Below are positions 24,396 to 32,349 of a DNA stretch of 64,000 nucleotides, piece by piece (position 1 is the stretch's first letter; every line of letters starts with the position of its first letter). The stretch covers positions 124,001-188,000 of the forward strand of contig NZ_BONZ01000021.1 of assembly GCF_016862975.1 (NCBI RefSeq), given 5' to 3'. Both the position numbers and the translations under genes were made by a program. The notes under the pieces were generated by a model. The model saw nothing but the letters and a program-made list of their open reading frames with translations. It ran no database searches and was not told the origin of the DNA. Source of the DNA: Rugosimonospora africana. Its GTDB lineage: Bacteria > Actinomycetota > Actinomycetes > Mycobacteriales > Micromonosporaceae.

Positions 24396-25684
24396 GGCGC
24401 ACCCCCGGCCCGCCGGGCCGCCTGGTTGAGCGTCGCGGCGGTGCGGTTGACCACCGCGGCCCGGTCCGCTCCCTTCGCCGTAACCGAACGGAAGAAGTCC
24501 TGCAGGACACGCCAGATGCCGACCCCGTCCGCGCCGCCGAACGATCCGATCAGCCGGTCGGACAGGTCGAAGCGCAGCACCGGCGCGTCGTTCATCTCCT
24601 CGGCCAACTGGCGCTGCAGGCCCTCCGGGTACCGGTCGGTCCGCACCCCCAGGTTCGGCGAGAGGTACCCGCCGGCCGCGATCCACGGGTCGAACGCGTG
24701 CGCCCCCACCAGGTACCGGATCAGGTCCTCCCCCCGCCGCGAGCCGTGCAGCACCACCGCCGCGTCGCCGCCCATGACCAGCGGTCGCACTCCGTCCACG
24801 CTCGGGAACCGGAAGGTCCGCGCCGCCGGGAGGCCAGGCTTGCCGAACGAGGCGGCGTACCCCTGCGCGTAGTCCGCCTCGAAGACCAGGGCGGCGCGTC
24901 CGGTGGTCACCTCGACCACCGACTCGTCCCACTGGGTCAGCAGCGCCCGGGAGGGTCCACCGATGAACGCGCCGGGCAGGGCCCACAGTTCGGCCAGCAG
25001 GGTGAGGCTTTCGGTCACCGGCGGCTCGGTCCAGCGCGGCTCGCCGCGCGCCAGCGCGTCGTAGAAGCCGGCCGGCGCGACACAGGTCAGCACGTTCTCG
25101 AGCCAGTCGGTGAGCACCCAGCCGTCGGCGGCGCCGATGGCCAGCGGGACCGGGCCGGAACCGGCCGCGCCCATCCGCCGGACCAGGGCCACAAGGTCCT
25201 CCCAGGTCTGCGGCACACTGTCCACATTGGACGGCAGGTACCAGAACAGCGACTTGAAGGCGGCCTTGACCCAGGCGCCGTACAGCCGGCCGTTCCAGCG
25301 CAGCAGGTCGCTCCACTCGGATCGGAACGGCGCCGCCAGGTCGTCGGACAGCGGAGCGAGCCAGTTCCGCTGGGCGTACTCGGTCACCAGGCCGGGCCGG
25401 GACAGGATGGCCACGTCCGGACTGGTGCCGGCCAGGTGCCGGGCGCGCAGGAACGCGTCGATGTCGTCACCGGCGCTGACCACCTCGACCGGCGCCGGGT
25501 ACCCGCGCAGCACCGCGCGGAACTGGTCCAGTTCACCGTCGCTCCACGGGACAGCGACCTGGGTGGCCCGGCCCGACAGCGAGCAACCCGCGCCGGCCAT
25601 GGCCGACACCCCGGCCAGCCCGGCGGCGCGCAGCACCGCACGCCGGCTCGCGGCCGGTGCGCCCCGGTCGCGCCCGGGCGTCAC
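24392..25684 (-). CDS. Extracellular solute-binding lipoprotein (ABC importer type), Tat signal
   Basis: The 430-residue protein begins with a twin-arginine signal (SRRAVLRAAGLAGVSAMAGAGC) whose Cys fits a lipobox, so it should be exported folded and lipid-anchored. The mature part follows the carbohydrate-binding SBP_bac_1/8 pattern: an early hydrophilic lobe with SPDVAILSRPGLVTEYAQRN, a hinge region with YGAWVKAAFKSLFWYLPSNV, and LVFEADYAQGYAASF. GTG at 25684 is chosen for the GTGA overlap with the ATPase gene and for the signal peptide. The ligand is unknown; a sugar or glycan fragment is most likely from the family. Confidence 0.85.
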   Translation of the reverse strand: MTPGRDRGAPAASRRAVLRAAGLAGVSAMAGAGCSLSGRATQVAVPWSDGELDQFRAVLRGYPAPVEVVSAGDDIDAFLRARHLAGTSPDVAILSRPGLVTEYAQRNWLAPLSDDLAAPFRSEWSDLLRWNGRLYGAWVKAAFKSLFWYLPSNVDSVPQTWEDLVALVRRMGAAGSGPVPLAIGAADGWVLTDWLENVLTCVAPAGFYDALARGEPRWTEPPVTESLTLLAELWALPGAFIGGPSRALLTQWDESVVEVTTGRAALVFEADYAQGYAASFGKPGLPAARTFRFPSVDGVRPLVMGGDAAVVLHGSRRGEDLIRYLVGAHAFDPWIAAGGYLSPNLGVRTDRYPEGLQRQLAEEMNDAPVLRFDLSDRLIGSFGGADGVGIWRVLQDFFRSVTAKGADRAAVVNRTAATLNQAARRAGGAP

Positions 25685-26307
25685 GTGACCGCCTCCGGCC
25701 GTACCCGCAACGGAATCCCGTCGAGCACACCGGGATCCGCTGAGCACACCAGTACCGAGACTCCCGGCGCGTCCCGCGGCGACACCAGCGGTACCAGATC
25801 GCTCAGCCCCTCCGCGCCGGCCTGGGTCGGCAGGTCCAGCATCAGCACCTCGGGCAGGCAGGCGGCTGCCCGAGCGAGCGCGACCCGCAGCCTCTGCGCC
25901 TCCGACAGGTGATGCGGTCGCAGGTCCAGGGTGGCGCGCAGTTCGAGCCGTTCGATCACCGTCTCCACCCAGTCCCGTGACACGTCGTGGACCAGCTCAC
26001 GGCGGCGCAGCCCGTACTCGATGTTCCGGCGCACGGTCAGGTGCGGGAGCAGGGCGCCGCCGGCCGGCACGTACCCGATCTGCCGGCGCGCCGGGGGCAG
26101 CTGCGTGACGTCGCGACCGCCGACCCAGACCTGCCCGGACCGCGGCGTCGCGAGCCCGGCCACCACCCGGGACACCGCCCGCCCGGTCCGCGCCGGTGCC
26201 TCGACCGCGCCGAACGAGGCGGTCGGCACCTGCACGGAAACCCGGACCACCGGACCCCGGGCCGGCGCGGCGACGATCAGCTGGTGCAGTCGTAGCGCTT
26301 CGATCAC
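25681..26307 (-). CDS. Degenerate ABC transporter ATP-binding protein (probable pseudo-ATPase)
   Basis: The 208-residue protein keeps the ABC fold order but has lost the catalytic residues. Walker A aligns as EAPARTGRAVSR (residues 36-47), with Lys replaced by Arg and Ser/Thr by Ala/Val. The Q-loop Gln is missing (IGYVPAGGALLPHLTVRRNI), the signature reads LSEAQ instead of LSGGQ, Walker B is LMLDLPT with Leu in place of the catalytic Glu, and the switch His is absent (VLVCSADPG). The reading frame is intact and the gene heads the operon, so it is unlikely to be a random pseudogene. Transport energy, if any, would need another ATPase such as the shared MsiK type known from Streptomyces. Confidence 0.8.
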   Translation of the reverse strand: MIEALRLHQLIVAAPARGPVVRVSVQVPTASFGAVEAPARTGRAVSRVVAGLATPRSGQVWVGGRDVTQLPPARRQIGYVPAGGALLPHLTVRRNIEYGLRRRELVHDVSRDWVETVIERLELRATLDLRPHHLSEAQRLRVALARAAACLPEVLMLDLPTQAGAEGLSDLVPLVSPRDAPGVSVLVCSADPGVLDGIPLRVRPEAVT

Positions 26308-26323
26308 CTCCGGTAGCGCTCAA

Positions 26324-26352
26324 ACGCTAACCATCTGTACATGTCTGTGCAA
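26324..26352 (-). promoter_or_regulatory. Promoter of the ABC/STAND operon
   Basis: Minus-strand TTGCAC (26347-26352) and TAGCGT (26324-26329) are separated by exactly 17 bp, placing the transcript start about 10 nt before the GTG at 26307. GGAG lies directly before the start codon. A small inverted repeat AGCG-CTCAAA-CGCT (26315-26328) overlaps the -10 box. Confidence 0.5.
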
Positions 26353-26418
26353 CCCCAGCGCAGCCTAGCCGCGGATCGGAGCGCCGTGCCGCTGCCGACC
26401 CGGCATCGGACAACTTTC

Positions 26419-26970
26419 TCAGGTGGAGAGCTCGGGCGGCAGAACGATCCACTGTGGAGGGACCTCGGCGGTGAGCCAGACGCCGTTCACGGCGCGGTAG
26501 AACAGCTGTCCCGCGCGGTACATCCCGGCGGCGTCGACGCGCAGCACGACCGGCGTCCCCCGGCGGGCGCCGACGGCCGCCGCTGTCTGATCGTCGGCGG
26601 ACAGGTGCACATGGGTACGGCGACCGGAGCGCAGCCCGTGCGCGCGGATGCCGGCCAGGAAGCGGGGAACAGTCCCGTGGAACAGCACGGCAGGCGGAGC
26701 CAGTGGCTCCAGGCCCAGGTCCACCGGAACGGAGTGGCCCTGCATCGCGCGGATGCGTCCCCCACTCGTCTCGAAGCGCCGCTTGTCGCCGCCGGCGACC
26801 ACCGCACCGAGCGCTTCCCGGGACAGCGGCCGGCCGTGCCGGGCCATCGCGGCCAGCAGGACATCCACCGCGACCCAGCCGGCACCGTCGAGCGTCACGC
26901 CGATGGCGGACGGATTGTGCCTCAGCACGTAGGCGAGGAATCGGCTGTCGGCGGCCGGGTCGCCGGTCAC
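26419..26970 (-). CDS. kptA: RNA 2'-phosphotransferase, KptA/Tpt1 family
   Basis: The 183-residue enzyme would remove a 2'-phosphate from RNA using NAD+, releasing ADP-ribose cyclic phosphate. Family motifs are present: Arg17-His18 in FLAYVLRHNPSAIG, then MQGHSVPVDLGL, VLFHGTVPRFLAGIRAHGL and THVHLSADDQTAAAVGARRG, ending with YRAVNGVWLTAEVPPQWI. In bacteria without the matching tRNA splicing pathway the natural substrate is unclear. The GTG start overlaps the LysR stop codon by 4 bp, so the pair is co-transcribed. Confidence 0.93.
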   Translation of the reverse strand: MTGDPAADSRFLAYVLRHNPSAIGVTLDGAGWVAVDVLLAAMARHGRPLSREALGAVVAGGDKRRFETSGGRIRAMQGHSVPVDLGLEPLAPPAVLFHGTVPRFLAGIRAHGLRSGRRTHVHLSADDQTAAAVGARRGTPVVLRVDAAGMYRAGQLFYRAVNGVWLTAEVPPQWIVLPPELST

Positions 26971-27824
26971 GGTCGCAGCAGGTGCTCGACGATGTCCGGC
27001 CGTCCCGCGTGCCGGCGCCCGCGCCAGGCCGCCCAGTACCTCACGGCCGGCAGATCGGTCACCGGGACGGCAGCCAACCCCTCGGGCGCCGGTACGCAGC
27101 CGTTGACCACGGTGCCGCCGATGCGGAGCGCGGCGAAGTGCACCAGCAGGTCCCAGCCGTCCGCCTCGGCGACCGGGTTCCAGGACACCCCGGCGTCGGC
27201 AAGGCCCCGCTCCAGCGCCCTGCGATGCGGTCGGTCGGCGGGCGGTACCACCAGGTCCAACCCGTCGAGGTCGGCCAGGCGTAGCTGATCGCGCTGGGCC
27301 AGCGGATGCGCCGCGTCGATGACCAGTACCTGCGGATACTCGGCGATCGGCACCGACTCCAATTGGCGCGGCGGCGGGTCGTAACCGATCACGGCGACAT
27401 CGGCGCGCCCGGTGGACAGCGCGGCCACCGCCGAGTCCCGGTCGGCGACGACGACCTGGATCCGCAGCCCGTGCGCGCTGACCCGGCGCAGCGCGTCCGG
27501 GATGACCCAGCGGAACGTGCCCCGGCCGGCCGCTACCGTCAGTGTCGACGGCGCCTGGTCCAGGTCCCGCAGGAACTCGTCCAGACGCCGCGCGTTGTCG
27601 GCCGCGAGTGCGGCCAGCCGCTGCCCGGCCTCGGTCAGCACGAGTCGGCGTCCCTCCCGCTCGTAGAGCTGCCAGCCGAGCCCCGTAGCGAGCTTGCGGA
27701 TCTTCACATGCAGCGATGGCTGGCTGATCCGCAGTGCCGCCGCGGCCGTGGTGAAGTTGCGGTGCTCGGCGAAGACAGCGAACGCGCGCATCGCGTCGGA
27801 CTCCAGCAGTTCCCTACCTCCCAT
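26967..27824 (-). CDS. LysR-family transcriptional regulator
   Basis: The 285-residue protein has an N-terminal winged helix (MRAFAVFAEHRNFTTAAAAL, RISQPSLHVKIRKLATGLG) and a periplasmic-binding-like effector domain (from about residue 92, STLTVAAGRGTFRW). A -10 box TATAGT (27833-27838, minus strand) lies 8 nt before ATG 27824, which supports that start on a leaderless mRNA; an internal ATG at 27791 with GGAG upstream is an alternative. It is divergent from the HAD gene and co-directional with kptA, so it may control both. Confidence 0.88.
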   Translation of the reverse strand: MGGRELLESDAMRAFAVFAEHRNFTTAAAALRISQPSLHVKIRKLATGLGWQLYEREGRRLVLTEAGQRLAALAADNARRLDEFLRDLDQAPSTLTVAAGRGTFRWVIPDALRRVSAHGLRIQVVVADRDSAVAALSTGRADVAVIGYDPPPRQLESVPIAEYPQVLVIDAAHPLAQRDQLRLADLDGLDLVVPPADRPHRRALERGLADAGVSWNPVAEADGWDLLVHFAALRIGGTVVNGCVPAPEGLAAVPVTDLPAVRYWAAWRGRRHAGRPDIVEHLLRP

Positions 27825-27830
27825 AGGTCT

Positions 27831-27862
27831 GGACTATAGAAGGGTCGGTAAACAATAGTTCC
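27831..27862. promoter_or_regulatory. LysR/HAD divergent promoter region with imperfect inverted repeat
   Basis: GGACTAT (27831-27837) and ATAGTTCC (27855-27862) form an imperfect inverted repeat in the 69-bp gap between the two genes. The left arm includes the -10 box of the LysR gene (TATAGT on the minus strand). The arrangement fits LysR autoregulation. Confidence 0.45.
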
Positions 27863-27893
27863 GCCTCGACGCGGCATTGCGCACGCTTGCCGC

Positions 27894-28418
27894 ATGGACA
27901 CCGTGACAACACGCGAATCACGACTCGGCGTCGACATCGGCCGGGTCATCATCGACGGATCCCGCGCCACCGGCGGCGACACCGCCTTCTTCACTGGCGA
28001 CGACGCCACCATGCTGAGCACCCCCGAGATGCCCGGCGCGGTCGAGACGATCGCCCGGCTCGTCACTCGGTTCGACGGTCGGGTGTGGCTGGTCTCCAAG
28101 TGCGGGCCGAGGATTCAGGACCGGACCCGTCGGTGGCTGGTCGCCCACGACTTCCACCGCCGTACCGGACTGCCACCCGACCGGGTCTGGTTCTGCCGGG
28201 CCCGAGCCGAGAAACGGGCCATCTGCGAGCAACTCGGGCTGACCCACTTCGTCGATGATCACCCGGAGGTGCACGCCGCGATCAGAGGCGTCGTCGAGCA
28301 CCAGTACTTGTTCGGACCCCAGTCCCGAGCGGTGCCCGGGTACGCCTTACACGCTCTGACATGGGTCGTTGTCGAGGGTCTCATCGACCATTCGCTCCGG
28401 CGTACAGAGAGCCGATGA
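27894..28418 (+). CDS. Small HAD-superfamily protein
   Basis: The 174-residue protein shows a HAD-type first motif (RLGVDIGRVIIDGS, in which the usual second Asp of DxD is replaced by Gly-Arg), a second-motif-like VWLVSKCGPRIQ, a Lys near AEKRAICEQLGLTHF and an acidic end motif FVDDHPEVH. The altered first motif means phosphatase activity is uncertain. It is divergent from lysR-kptA, a context that suggests a role connected with nucleotide or RNA phosphate chemistry, which is inference only. Confidence 0.75.
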   Translation: MDTVTTRESRLGVDIGRVIIDGSRATGGDTAFFTGDDATMLSTPEMPGAVETIARLVTRFDGRVWLVSKCGPRIQDRTRRWLVAHDFHRRTGLPPDRVWFCRARAEKRAICEQLGLTHFVDDHPEVHAAIRGVVEHQYLFGPQSRAVPGYALHALTWVVVEGLIDHSLRRTESR

Positions 28419-28883
28419 CAGCGACCCCCGGACCATCGGACAAGGGCAGCGCCCACACGAAAGCCGCGACCCGGCCCGCCTCGTTCCGGCTCGGGGCATT
28501 TGCGGTAAAGATTGAGATGTGGCAATCTCACCCATTGCGATCCGGTGTCATCCGATAGGCGTTCTTTGAGTTCTACCGGAATCATGTTCCCATTCATCGA
28601 CAATGCGTTATTGATCGATATCCGATCGTCACCGAGGGAGGTCGCGCCACCGTCGGTAAGGCGTCGGAAGGCATCCGGGGTACCACCGCGCTCCCGAGAT
28701 GCATTACAGTCTCGCCGTTCGGGCTGTCGCCGCCGACCGTCACGCAACCGACGACGGGGCGACGACGAACGAGTAGCGAAGCAAATCTTCAGAAGTGCTC
28801 GGTTGGTTCCCGAGCGAGCACTTCGTGCCACCTCTGCTCCACAGCCGCACCCAGTTTCACCCTGCTGAGAAAGCGACTAAGAG
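28419..28883 (+). promoter_or_regulatory. Gene-poor, A+T-richer control region ahead of the glycan cluster
   Basis: This 465-bp stretch has no convincing gene. It is visibly richer in A+T than its surroundings (about 28495-28640). It contains a small hairpin TGAGAT-GTGGCA-ATCTCA (near 28513) and a stronger one at 28792-28824, a perfect 10-bp stem GAAGTGCTCG/CGAGCACTTC with a 13-nt loop. It most likely carries the promoter and leader of the cluster starting at 28884; no clear -35/-10 pair was identified. Confidence 0.45.
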
Positions 28884-30137
28884 ATGACACAGGCCGTTGA
28901 CCTGCCAGCTGAAGTGTCCGATCGACCGATGTCGGACATCACCCTGCTGGTCCCCGAGAACGACGTGACCGATCCCGAGGTGACGATCCTGATCCCGGCG
29001 GTCAACGAGGAATTGACGATCGCCGACTTCGTCGACTGGTGCCACCAGGGCCTCGCCGCGGCGAACGTGGTGGGCGAGATCCTCATCGTCGACGGGTCGA
29101 CCGACGCCACCGCGCAGATCGCGCTCGCCGGTGGTGCCCGCGTGCTGCGGGCGCCGAAGCGGGGGCTCGGCCGCGCGTACATCGACGCGATCCCGTACGT
29201 ACGCGGGCGTTACGTCATCATGGGCGACGCCGACTGCACGTACGACTTCCGGGAACTGGCCCCGTTCGTCGAGGCGATGCGTGACGGCTCCGAGTTCGTG
29301 ATGGGCTCCCGCTGGCGCGGCTCCATCGAGCCGGGCGCGATGCCCGCGCTGCATCAGTATTTCGGCACTCCGGTCACCACCTGGATCCTCAACGTCCTCT
29401 ACGGGAGCAAGTTCACCGACATCCACTGCGGGATGCGGGGCATCAGCCGCAACGCGCTGCTGCGCATGGGGCTGGTGTCCCAGTCCTGGGAGTACGCGTC
29501 GGAAATGGTGCTCAAGTCGGTACGCATGGGTCTGACCACGACCGAGGTGCCGGTCCGCTTCCTCAAGGACCGCGACGGCCGGCTGTCGCACCACAAGCGT
29601 TCCGGGTGGTTCTCCCCGTTCTCCGCGGCATGGATCAATCTTCGCGCGATGTTCATCCACGGCGCCGAGTTCTTTCTCTTCAAGCCGGGCATCGCGCTAC
29701 TCACCATGGGCCTGATCCTCACGCTCCCGCTGACCTTCGGTTCGATCACCGTCGGCGGCGTCACGTTCAGCCTGTACTCGATGCTCATCGGCGTCAGCCT
29801 GTCCGTGCTGGGCTTGCAGAGCATCTACTTCGGCTGCCTGGCGCACGTGTTCCTCGACTACACCGGTCGACGACGAGAACGGTGGCAACGGCTGTTCCGG
29901 TACACCGGCACGGTGATCACGAGCGGGGTCGCGTTCCTGGTCGGCCTCCTGCTCGACCTGGTTCTGATCGTGTACTACTTCACGCACGACTTCTCGCTGC
30001 CGGGTCCCCAGTCGGCGATCGACCACATGGCGATCACCGGACTGCTGCTCATGATCTTCGGCTTCTCGACGTTCTGTTTCACCCTGATCCTGCACGCCAC
30101 CCAGGTGCGTTACGGAGTCGTCGATGACAAGTCCTGA
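28884..30137 (+). CDS. Membrane-anchored family 2 glycosyltransferase (polyprenyl-phosphate type)
   Basis: The 417-residue protein has an N-terminal GT-A fold starting VTILIPAVNEELTIADFV, with ILIVDGSTDATAQIA, an APKRGLGRAYIDAIPYVRG loop and the metal-binding GDADCTYDFREL. About four or five membrane helices follow residue 260. This is the layout of dolichol/polyprenyl-phosphate sugar transferases, which load a sugar from an NDP donor onto a lipid carrier at the cytoplasmic face. It opens the heptose/glycan cluster, so heptose is a candidate donor sugar, though that is inference. The 3' end overlaps the next gene by 14 bp. Confidence 0.87.
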   Translation: MTQAVDLPAEVSDRPMSDITLLVPENDVTDPEVTILIPAVNEELTIADFVDWCHQGLAAANVVGEILIVDGSTDATAQIALAGGARVLRAPKRGLGRAYIDAIPYVRGRYVIMGDADCTYDFRELAPFVEAMRDGSEFVMGSRWRGSIEPGAMPALHQYFGTPVTTWILNVLYGSKFTDIHCGMRGISRNALLRMGLVSQSWEYASEMVLKSVRMGLTTTEVPVRFLKDRDGRLSHHKRSGWFSPFSAAWINLRAMFIHGAEFFLFKPGIALLTMGLILTLPLTFGSITVGGVTFSLYSMLIGVSLSVLGLQSIYFGCLAHVFLDYTGRRRERWQRLFRYTGTVITSGVAFLVGLLLDLVLIVYYFTHDFSLPGPQSAIDHMAITGLLLMIFGFSTFCFTLILHATQVRYGVVDDKS

Positions 30138-30744
30138 CACCCGCACGACGTCCTTCGGCCAGAGTGACCGGCTGACGCCGGTCGACCGGTTCGGCGTCTG
30201 GCTGTCCCGGCGCCAGATCCGGCGCACCGCCGGAGACCTCGCGGGCAAGGACGTCGCGGACTTCGGCTGCGGCTTCAACGCGACGACGATGCGCGGCTAC
30301 CTCGACGTGGTCCGGTCCGCCACGCTGGTCGACATCAGCCTGGCACCCGACCTGCGGGACGCGCCGAACGTCACGGCCATCGAGGGCGAACTCCCGGACT
30401 GCCTCACCGTCCTGCCGGCGGCATCCCTCGACGTGATCTTCTGCATGTCGGTGGTGGAGCACCTGTGGGAGCCGCAACGGTGCGTCGACGAGTTCCGGCG
30501 CCTGCTGCGGCCCGGCGGCGTCTGCGCCATCAACGTGCCGTCCTGGCTCGGCAAGCGGGCTCTCGAGTTCTCGGCGTTCAAGCTCGGCCTGTCACCCGCG
30601 GAGGAGATGGAGGACCACAAGAACTACTACGACCCCCGGGATCTGTGGCCACTGCTCGTCCGAGCCGGGTTCAACCCGCGACACATCCGCTGCTTCCGGC
30701 ACAAGTTCGGCCTGAACACCTTCGCGGTCTGCCGCGCCAAGTAG
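30124..30744 (+). CDS. SAM-dependent methyltransferase (class I)
   Basis: The 206-residue protein has motif I as KDVADFGCGFNATTMRGYL, motif II around LVDISLAPDL and the post-motif SLDVIFCMSVVEHLWEPQR, all typical of class I methyltransferases of the UbiE/COQ5-like type. The C-terminal half (PSWLGKRALEFSAFKLGLSP) is typical of sugar or glycolipid methyltransferases in glycan clusters. Start overlaps the preceding gene. The methyl acceptor is unknown. Confidence 0.82.
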   Translation: MTSPDTRTTSFGQSDRLTPVDRFGVWLSRRQIRRTAGDLAGKDVADFGCGFNATTMRGYLDVVRSATLVDISLAPDLRDAPNVTAIEGELPDCLTVLPAASLDVIFCMSVVEHLWEPQRCVDEFRRLLRPGGVCAINVPSWLGKRALEFSAFKLGLSPAEEMEDHKNYYDPRDLWPLLVRAGFNPRHIRCFRHKFGLNTFAVCRAK

Positions 30745-30757
30745 GAGAGATTCACGA

Positions 30758-31354
30758 ATGACCTTCAGCAAGGAGTTCCTCGCCGAATCGGTGGCTGTCA
30801 TCGAGGCGATCGACAGCGATCAGATCGAGGAGGTCGCGCAGGGCATCGCGGCCGTGCGTGAGCGCGGCGGCCGCCTGTTCATCCTGGGCGTGGGCGGGTC
30901 CGCGGGGCACGCGTCGCACGCGGTCAACGACTTCCGGAAGATCTGCGACATCGAGGCGTACACCCCCACCGACAACGTCTCGGAGCTGACCGCCCGGGCC
31001 AACGACGAGGGGTGGGACACGACGTTCGCGGCGTGGCTGCGCGGGTCGCGGCTGTCCGCACGCGACGGGGTACTGGTGTTCTCCGTCGGCGGCGGCGACG
31101 AGGCGAAGGGCGTGTCGACGAACATCGTCGCGGCGATCCGGCTGGCTCTGGACTGCGACGCACCCGTCTTCGGCATCGTCGGCCGGGACGGCGGCACCAC
31201 GGCCCAACTCGCCCGGGCGTGCGTGGTCATCCCGCCGTTGTTCCCGGACCACATCACCCCGCACACCGAAGGGCTGTGCGCGGTGGTCTGGCACCTGCTC
31301 GTCTCCCACCCGGCGCTGGCCCGGGTGGCGACCCGCTGGGAGTCCCTGAAGTGA
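30758..31354 (+). CDS. gmhA: SIS-domain phosphosugar isomerase, GmhA-like (sedoheptulose-7-phosphate isomerase)
   Basis: The 198-residue protein carries the SIS fold with LFILGVGGSAGHASHAVNDF and a second phosphate loop VLVFSVGGGDEAKGVSTNIV. Next to kinase, phosphatase and nucleotidyltransferase genes of the heptose pathway it most likely converts sedoheptulose 7-phosphate to heptose 7-phosphate. A GGAGAG ribosome site precedes the ATG. The sequence diverges from proteobacterial GmhA, so the assignment leans on context. Confidence 0.75.
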   Translation: MTFSKEFLAESVAVIEAIDSDQIEEVAQGIAAVRERGGRLFILGVGGSAGHASHAVNDFRKICDIEAYTPTDNVSELTARANDEGWDTTFAAWLRGSRLSARDGVLVFSVGGGDEAKGVSTNIVAAIRLALDCDAPVFGIVGRDGGTTAQLARACVVIPPLFPDHITPHTEGLCAVVWHLLVSHPALARVATRWESLK

Positions 31355-31374
31355 CGTCGAACCAGGAGGCGGAG

Positions 31375-32349
31375 ATGCGGCGGTTCGTGGTCGTCGGCGG
31401 GGCCGGATTCATCGGCGGGCACTTCGTCGAGACGCTGCTGGCGCGCGAGGGCACCGAACGGGTCACGGTCTACGACAACTTCTCCTCCGGCCGTCGCTGG
31501 CACCTCGCCGGCGTGGCGGACGACCCGCGGCTGGACGTCGTCGTCGGAGAGGTGGGCGACCTGGACCAGTTGGCCGCCACGGTCACCGGTCACGACACGG
31601 TGATCCACCTCGCCTCGAACCCGGACATCGCCGCCGCGGTCACCAACCCGGCGATCGACTTCGACCAGGGCACCGTGCTGACCCATCACGTCGCCGAGGC
31701 GGCCCGGCGCGGAGGGGTGCGGCTTGTCCTGTACGCCTCCGGCAGCGGCATCTACGGCGACCTGGGTGAGGTCGCCGCCGCCGAGGACCACGGCCCGCTG
31801 GTGCCGGTGTCGACGTACGGCGCCAGCAAGCTCGCCGGCGAGGCGCTGCTCTCGTCGTACGCGTACATGTTCGGCATCTCGGCGCGGTGCTTCCGGTTCG
31901 GCAATGTGGTGGGGCCGCGGCAGACGCACGGCGTCGGGTACGACTTCGTGCGCCGGCTGATCGCCGACCCGACCCGGCTGCGCATCCTCGGCGACGGCCG
32001 GCAGAGCAAGTCGTACGTGTACGTCAGCGACGTCATCGCGGCGGTGCTCACCGCGGCCGAGCAGGTCCGCGACCCGTTCGCGGTGTTCAACGTCGCCACC
32101 GAGGACTACATCACGGTCACCGAGATCGCGGAACTCGCGATGGAGGTCCTGGCGCTGCCCGACGGGTCAACGACCCTGGAATACACCGGAGGAGACCGCG
32201 GCTGGAAGGGCGACGTCCCGGTGGTGCGCCTCAACTCGGAACGGATCCGCGCGCTCGGCTGGAAGAACGAGCGGTCGTGCCGGGAAGCACTGCGCGACTC
32301 GCTGGCCGCGATGGTGGTGGACGCCAGGCAAGGCCGGTTCGACGAGTGA
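31375..32349 (+). CDS. NAD-dependent sugar epimerase/dehydratase (extended SDR)
   Basis: The 324-residue protein has the Rossmann motif FVVVGGAGFIGGHFVE, DNFSSGRRWHLAG (NDP-sugar epimerase signature), the catalytic Ser region YASGSGIYGDLG and YGASKLAGEALL containing the Tyr/Lys pair. It is of the GalE/GDP-heptose epimerase type and probably acts on the NDP-heptose or another NDP-sugar of the cluster. The ATG at 31375 follows AGGAGG by 5 nt; an in-frame GTG at 31351 overlapping the previous stop codon is the alternative start. Confidence 0.85.
   Translation: MRRFVVVGGAGFIGGHFVETLLAREGTERVTVYDNFSSGRRWHLAGVADDPRLDVVVGEVGDLDQLAATVTGHDTVIHLASNPDIAAAVTNPAIDFDQGTVLTHHVAEAARRGGVRLVLYASGSGIYGDLGEVAAAEDHGPLVPVSTYGASKLAGEALLSSYAYMFGISARCFRFGNVVGPRQTHGVGYDFVRRLIADPTRLRILGDGRQSKSYVYVSDVIAAVLTAAEQVRDPFAVFNVATEDYITVTEIAELAMEVLALPDGSTTLEYTGGDRGWKGDVPVVRLNSERIRALGWKNERSCREALRDSLAAMVVDARQGRFDE

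Noticed and set aside
28259-28831. Minus-strand open frame of 190 codons in the gap before the glycan cluster
   Set aside because: It overlaps the HAD gene, has no ribosome site, no recognisable family and a composition like a chance frame in non-coding DNA.
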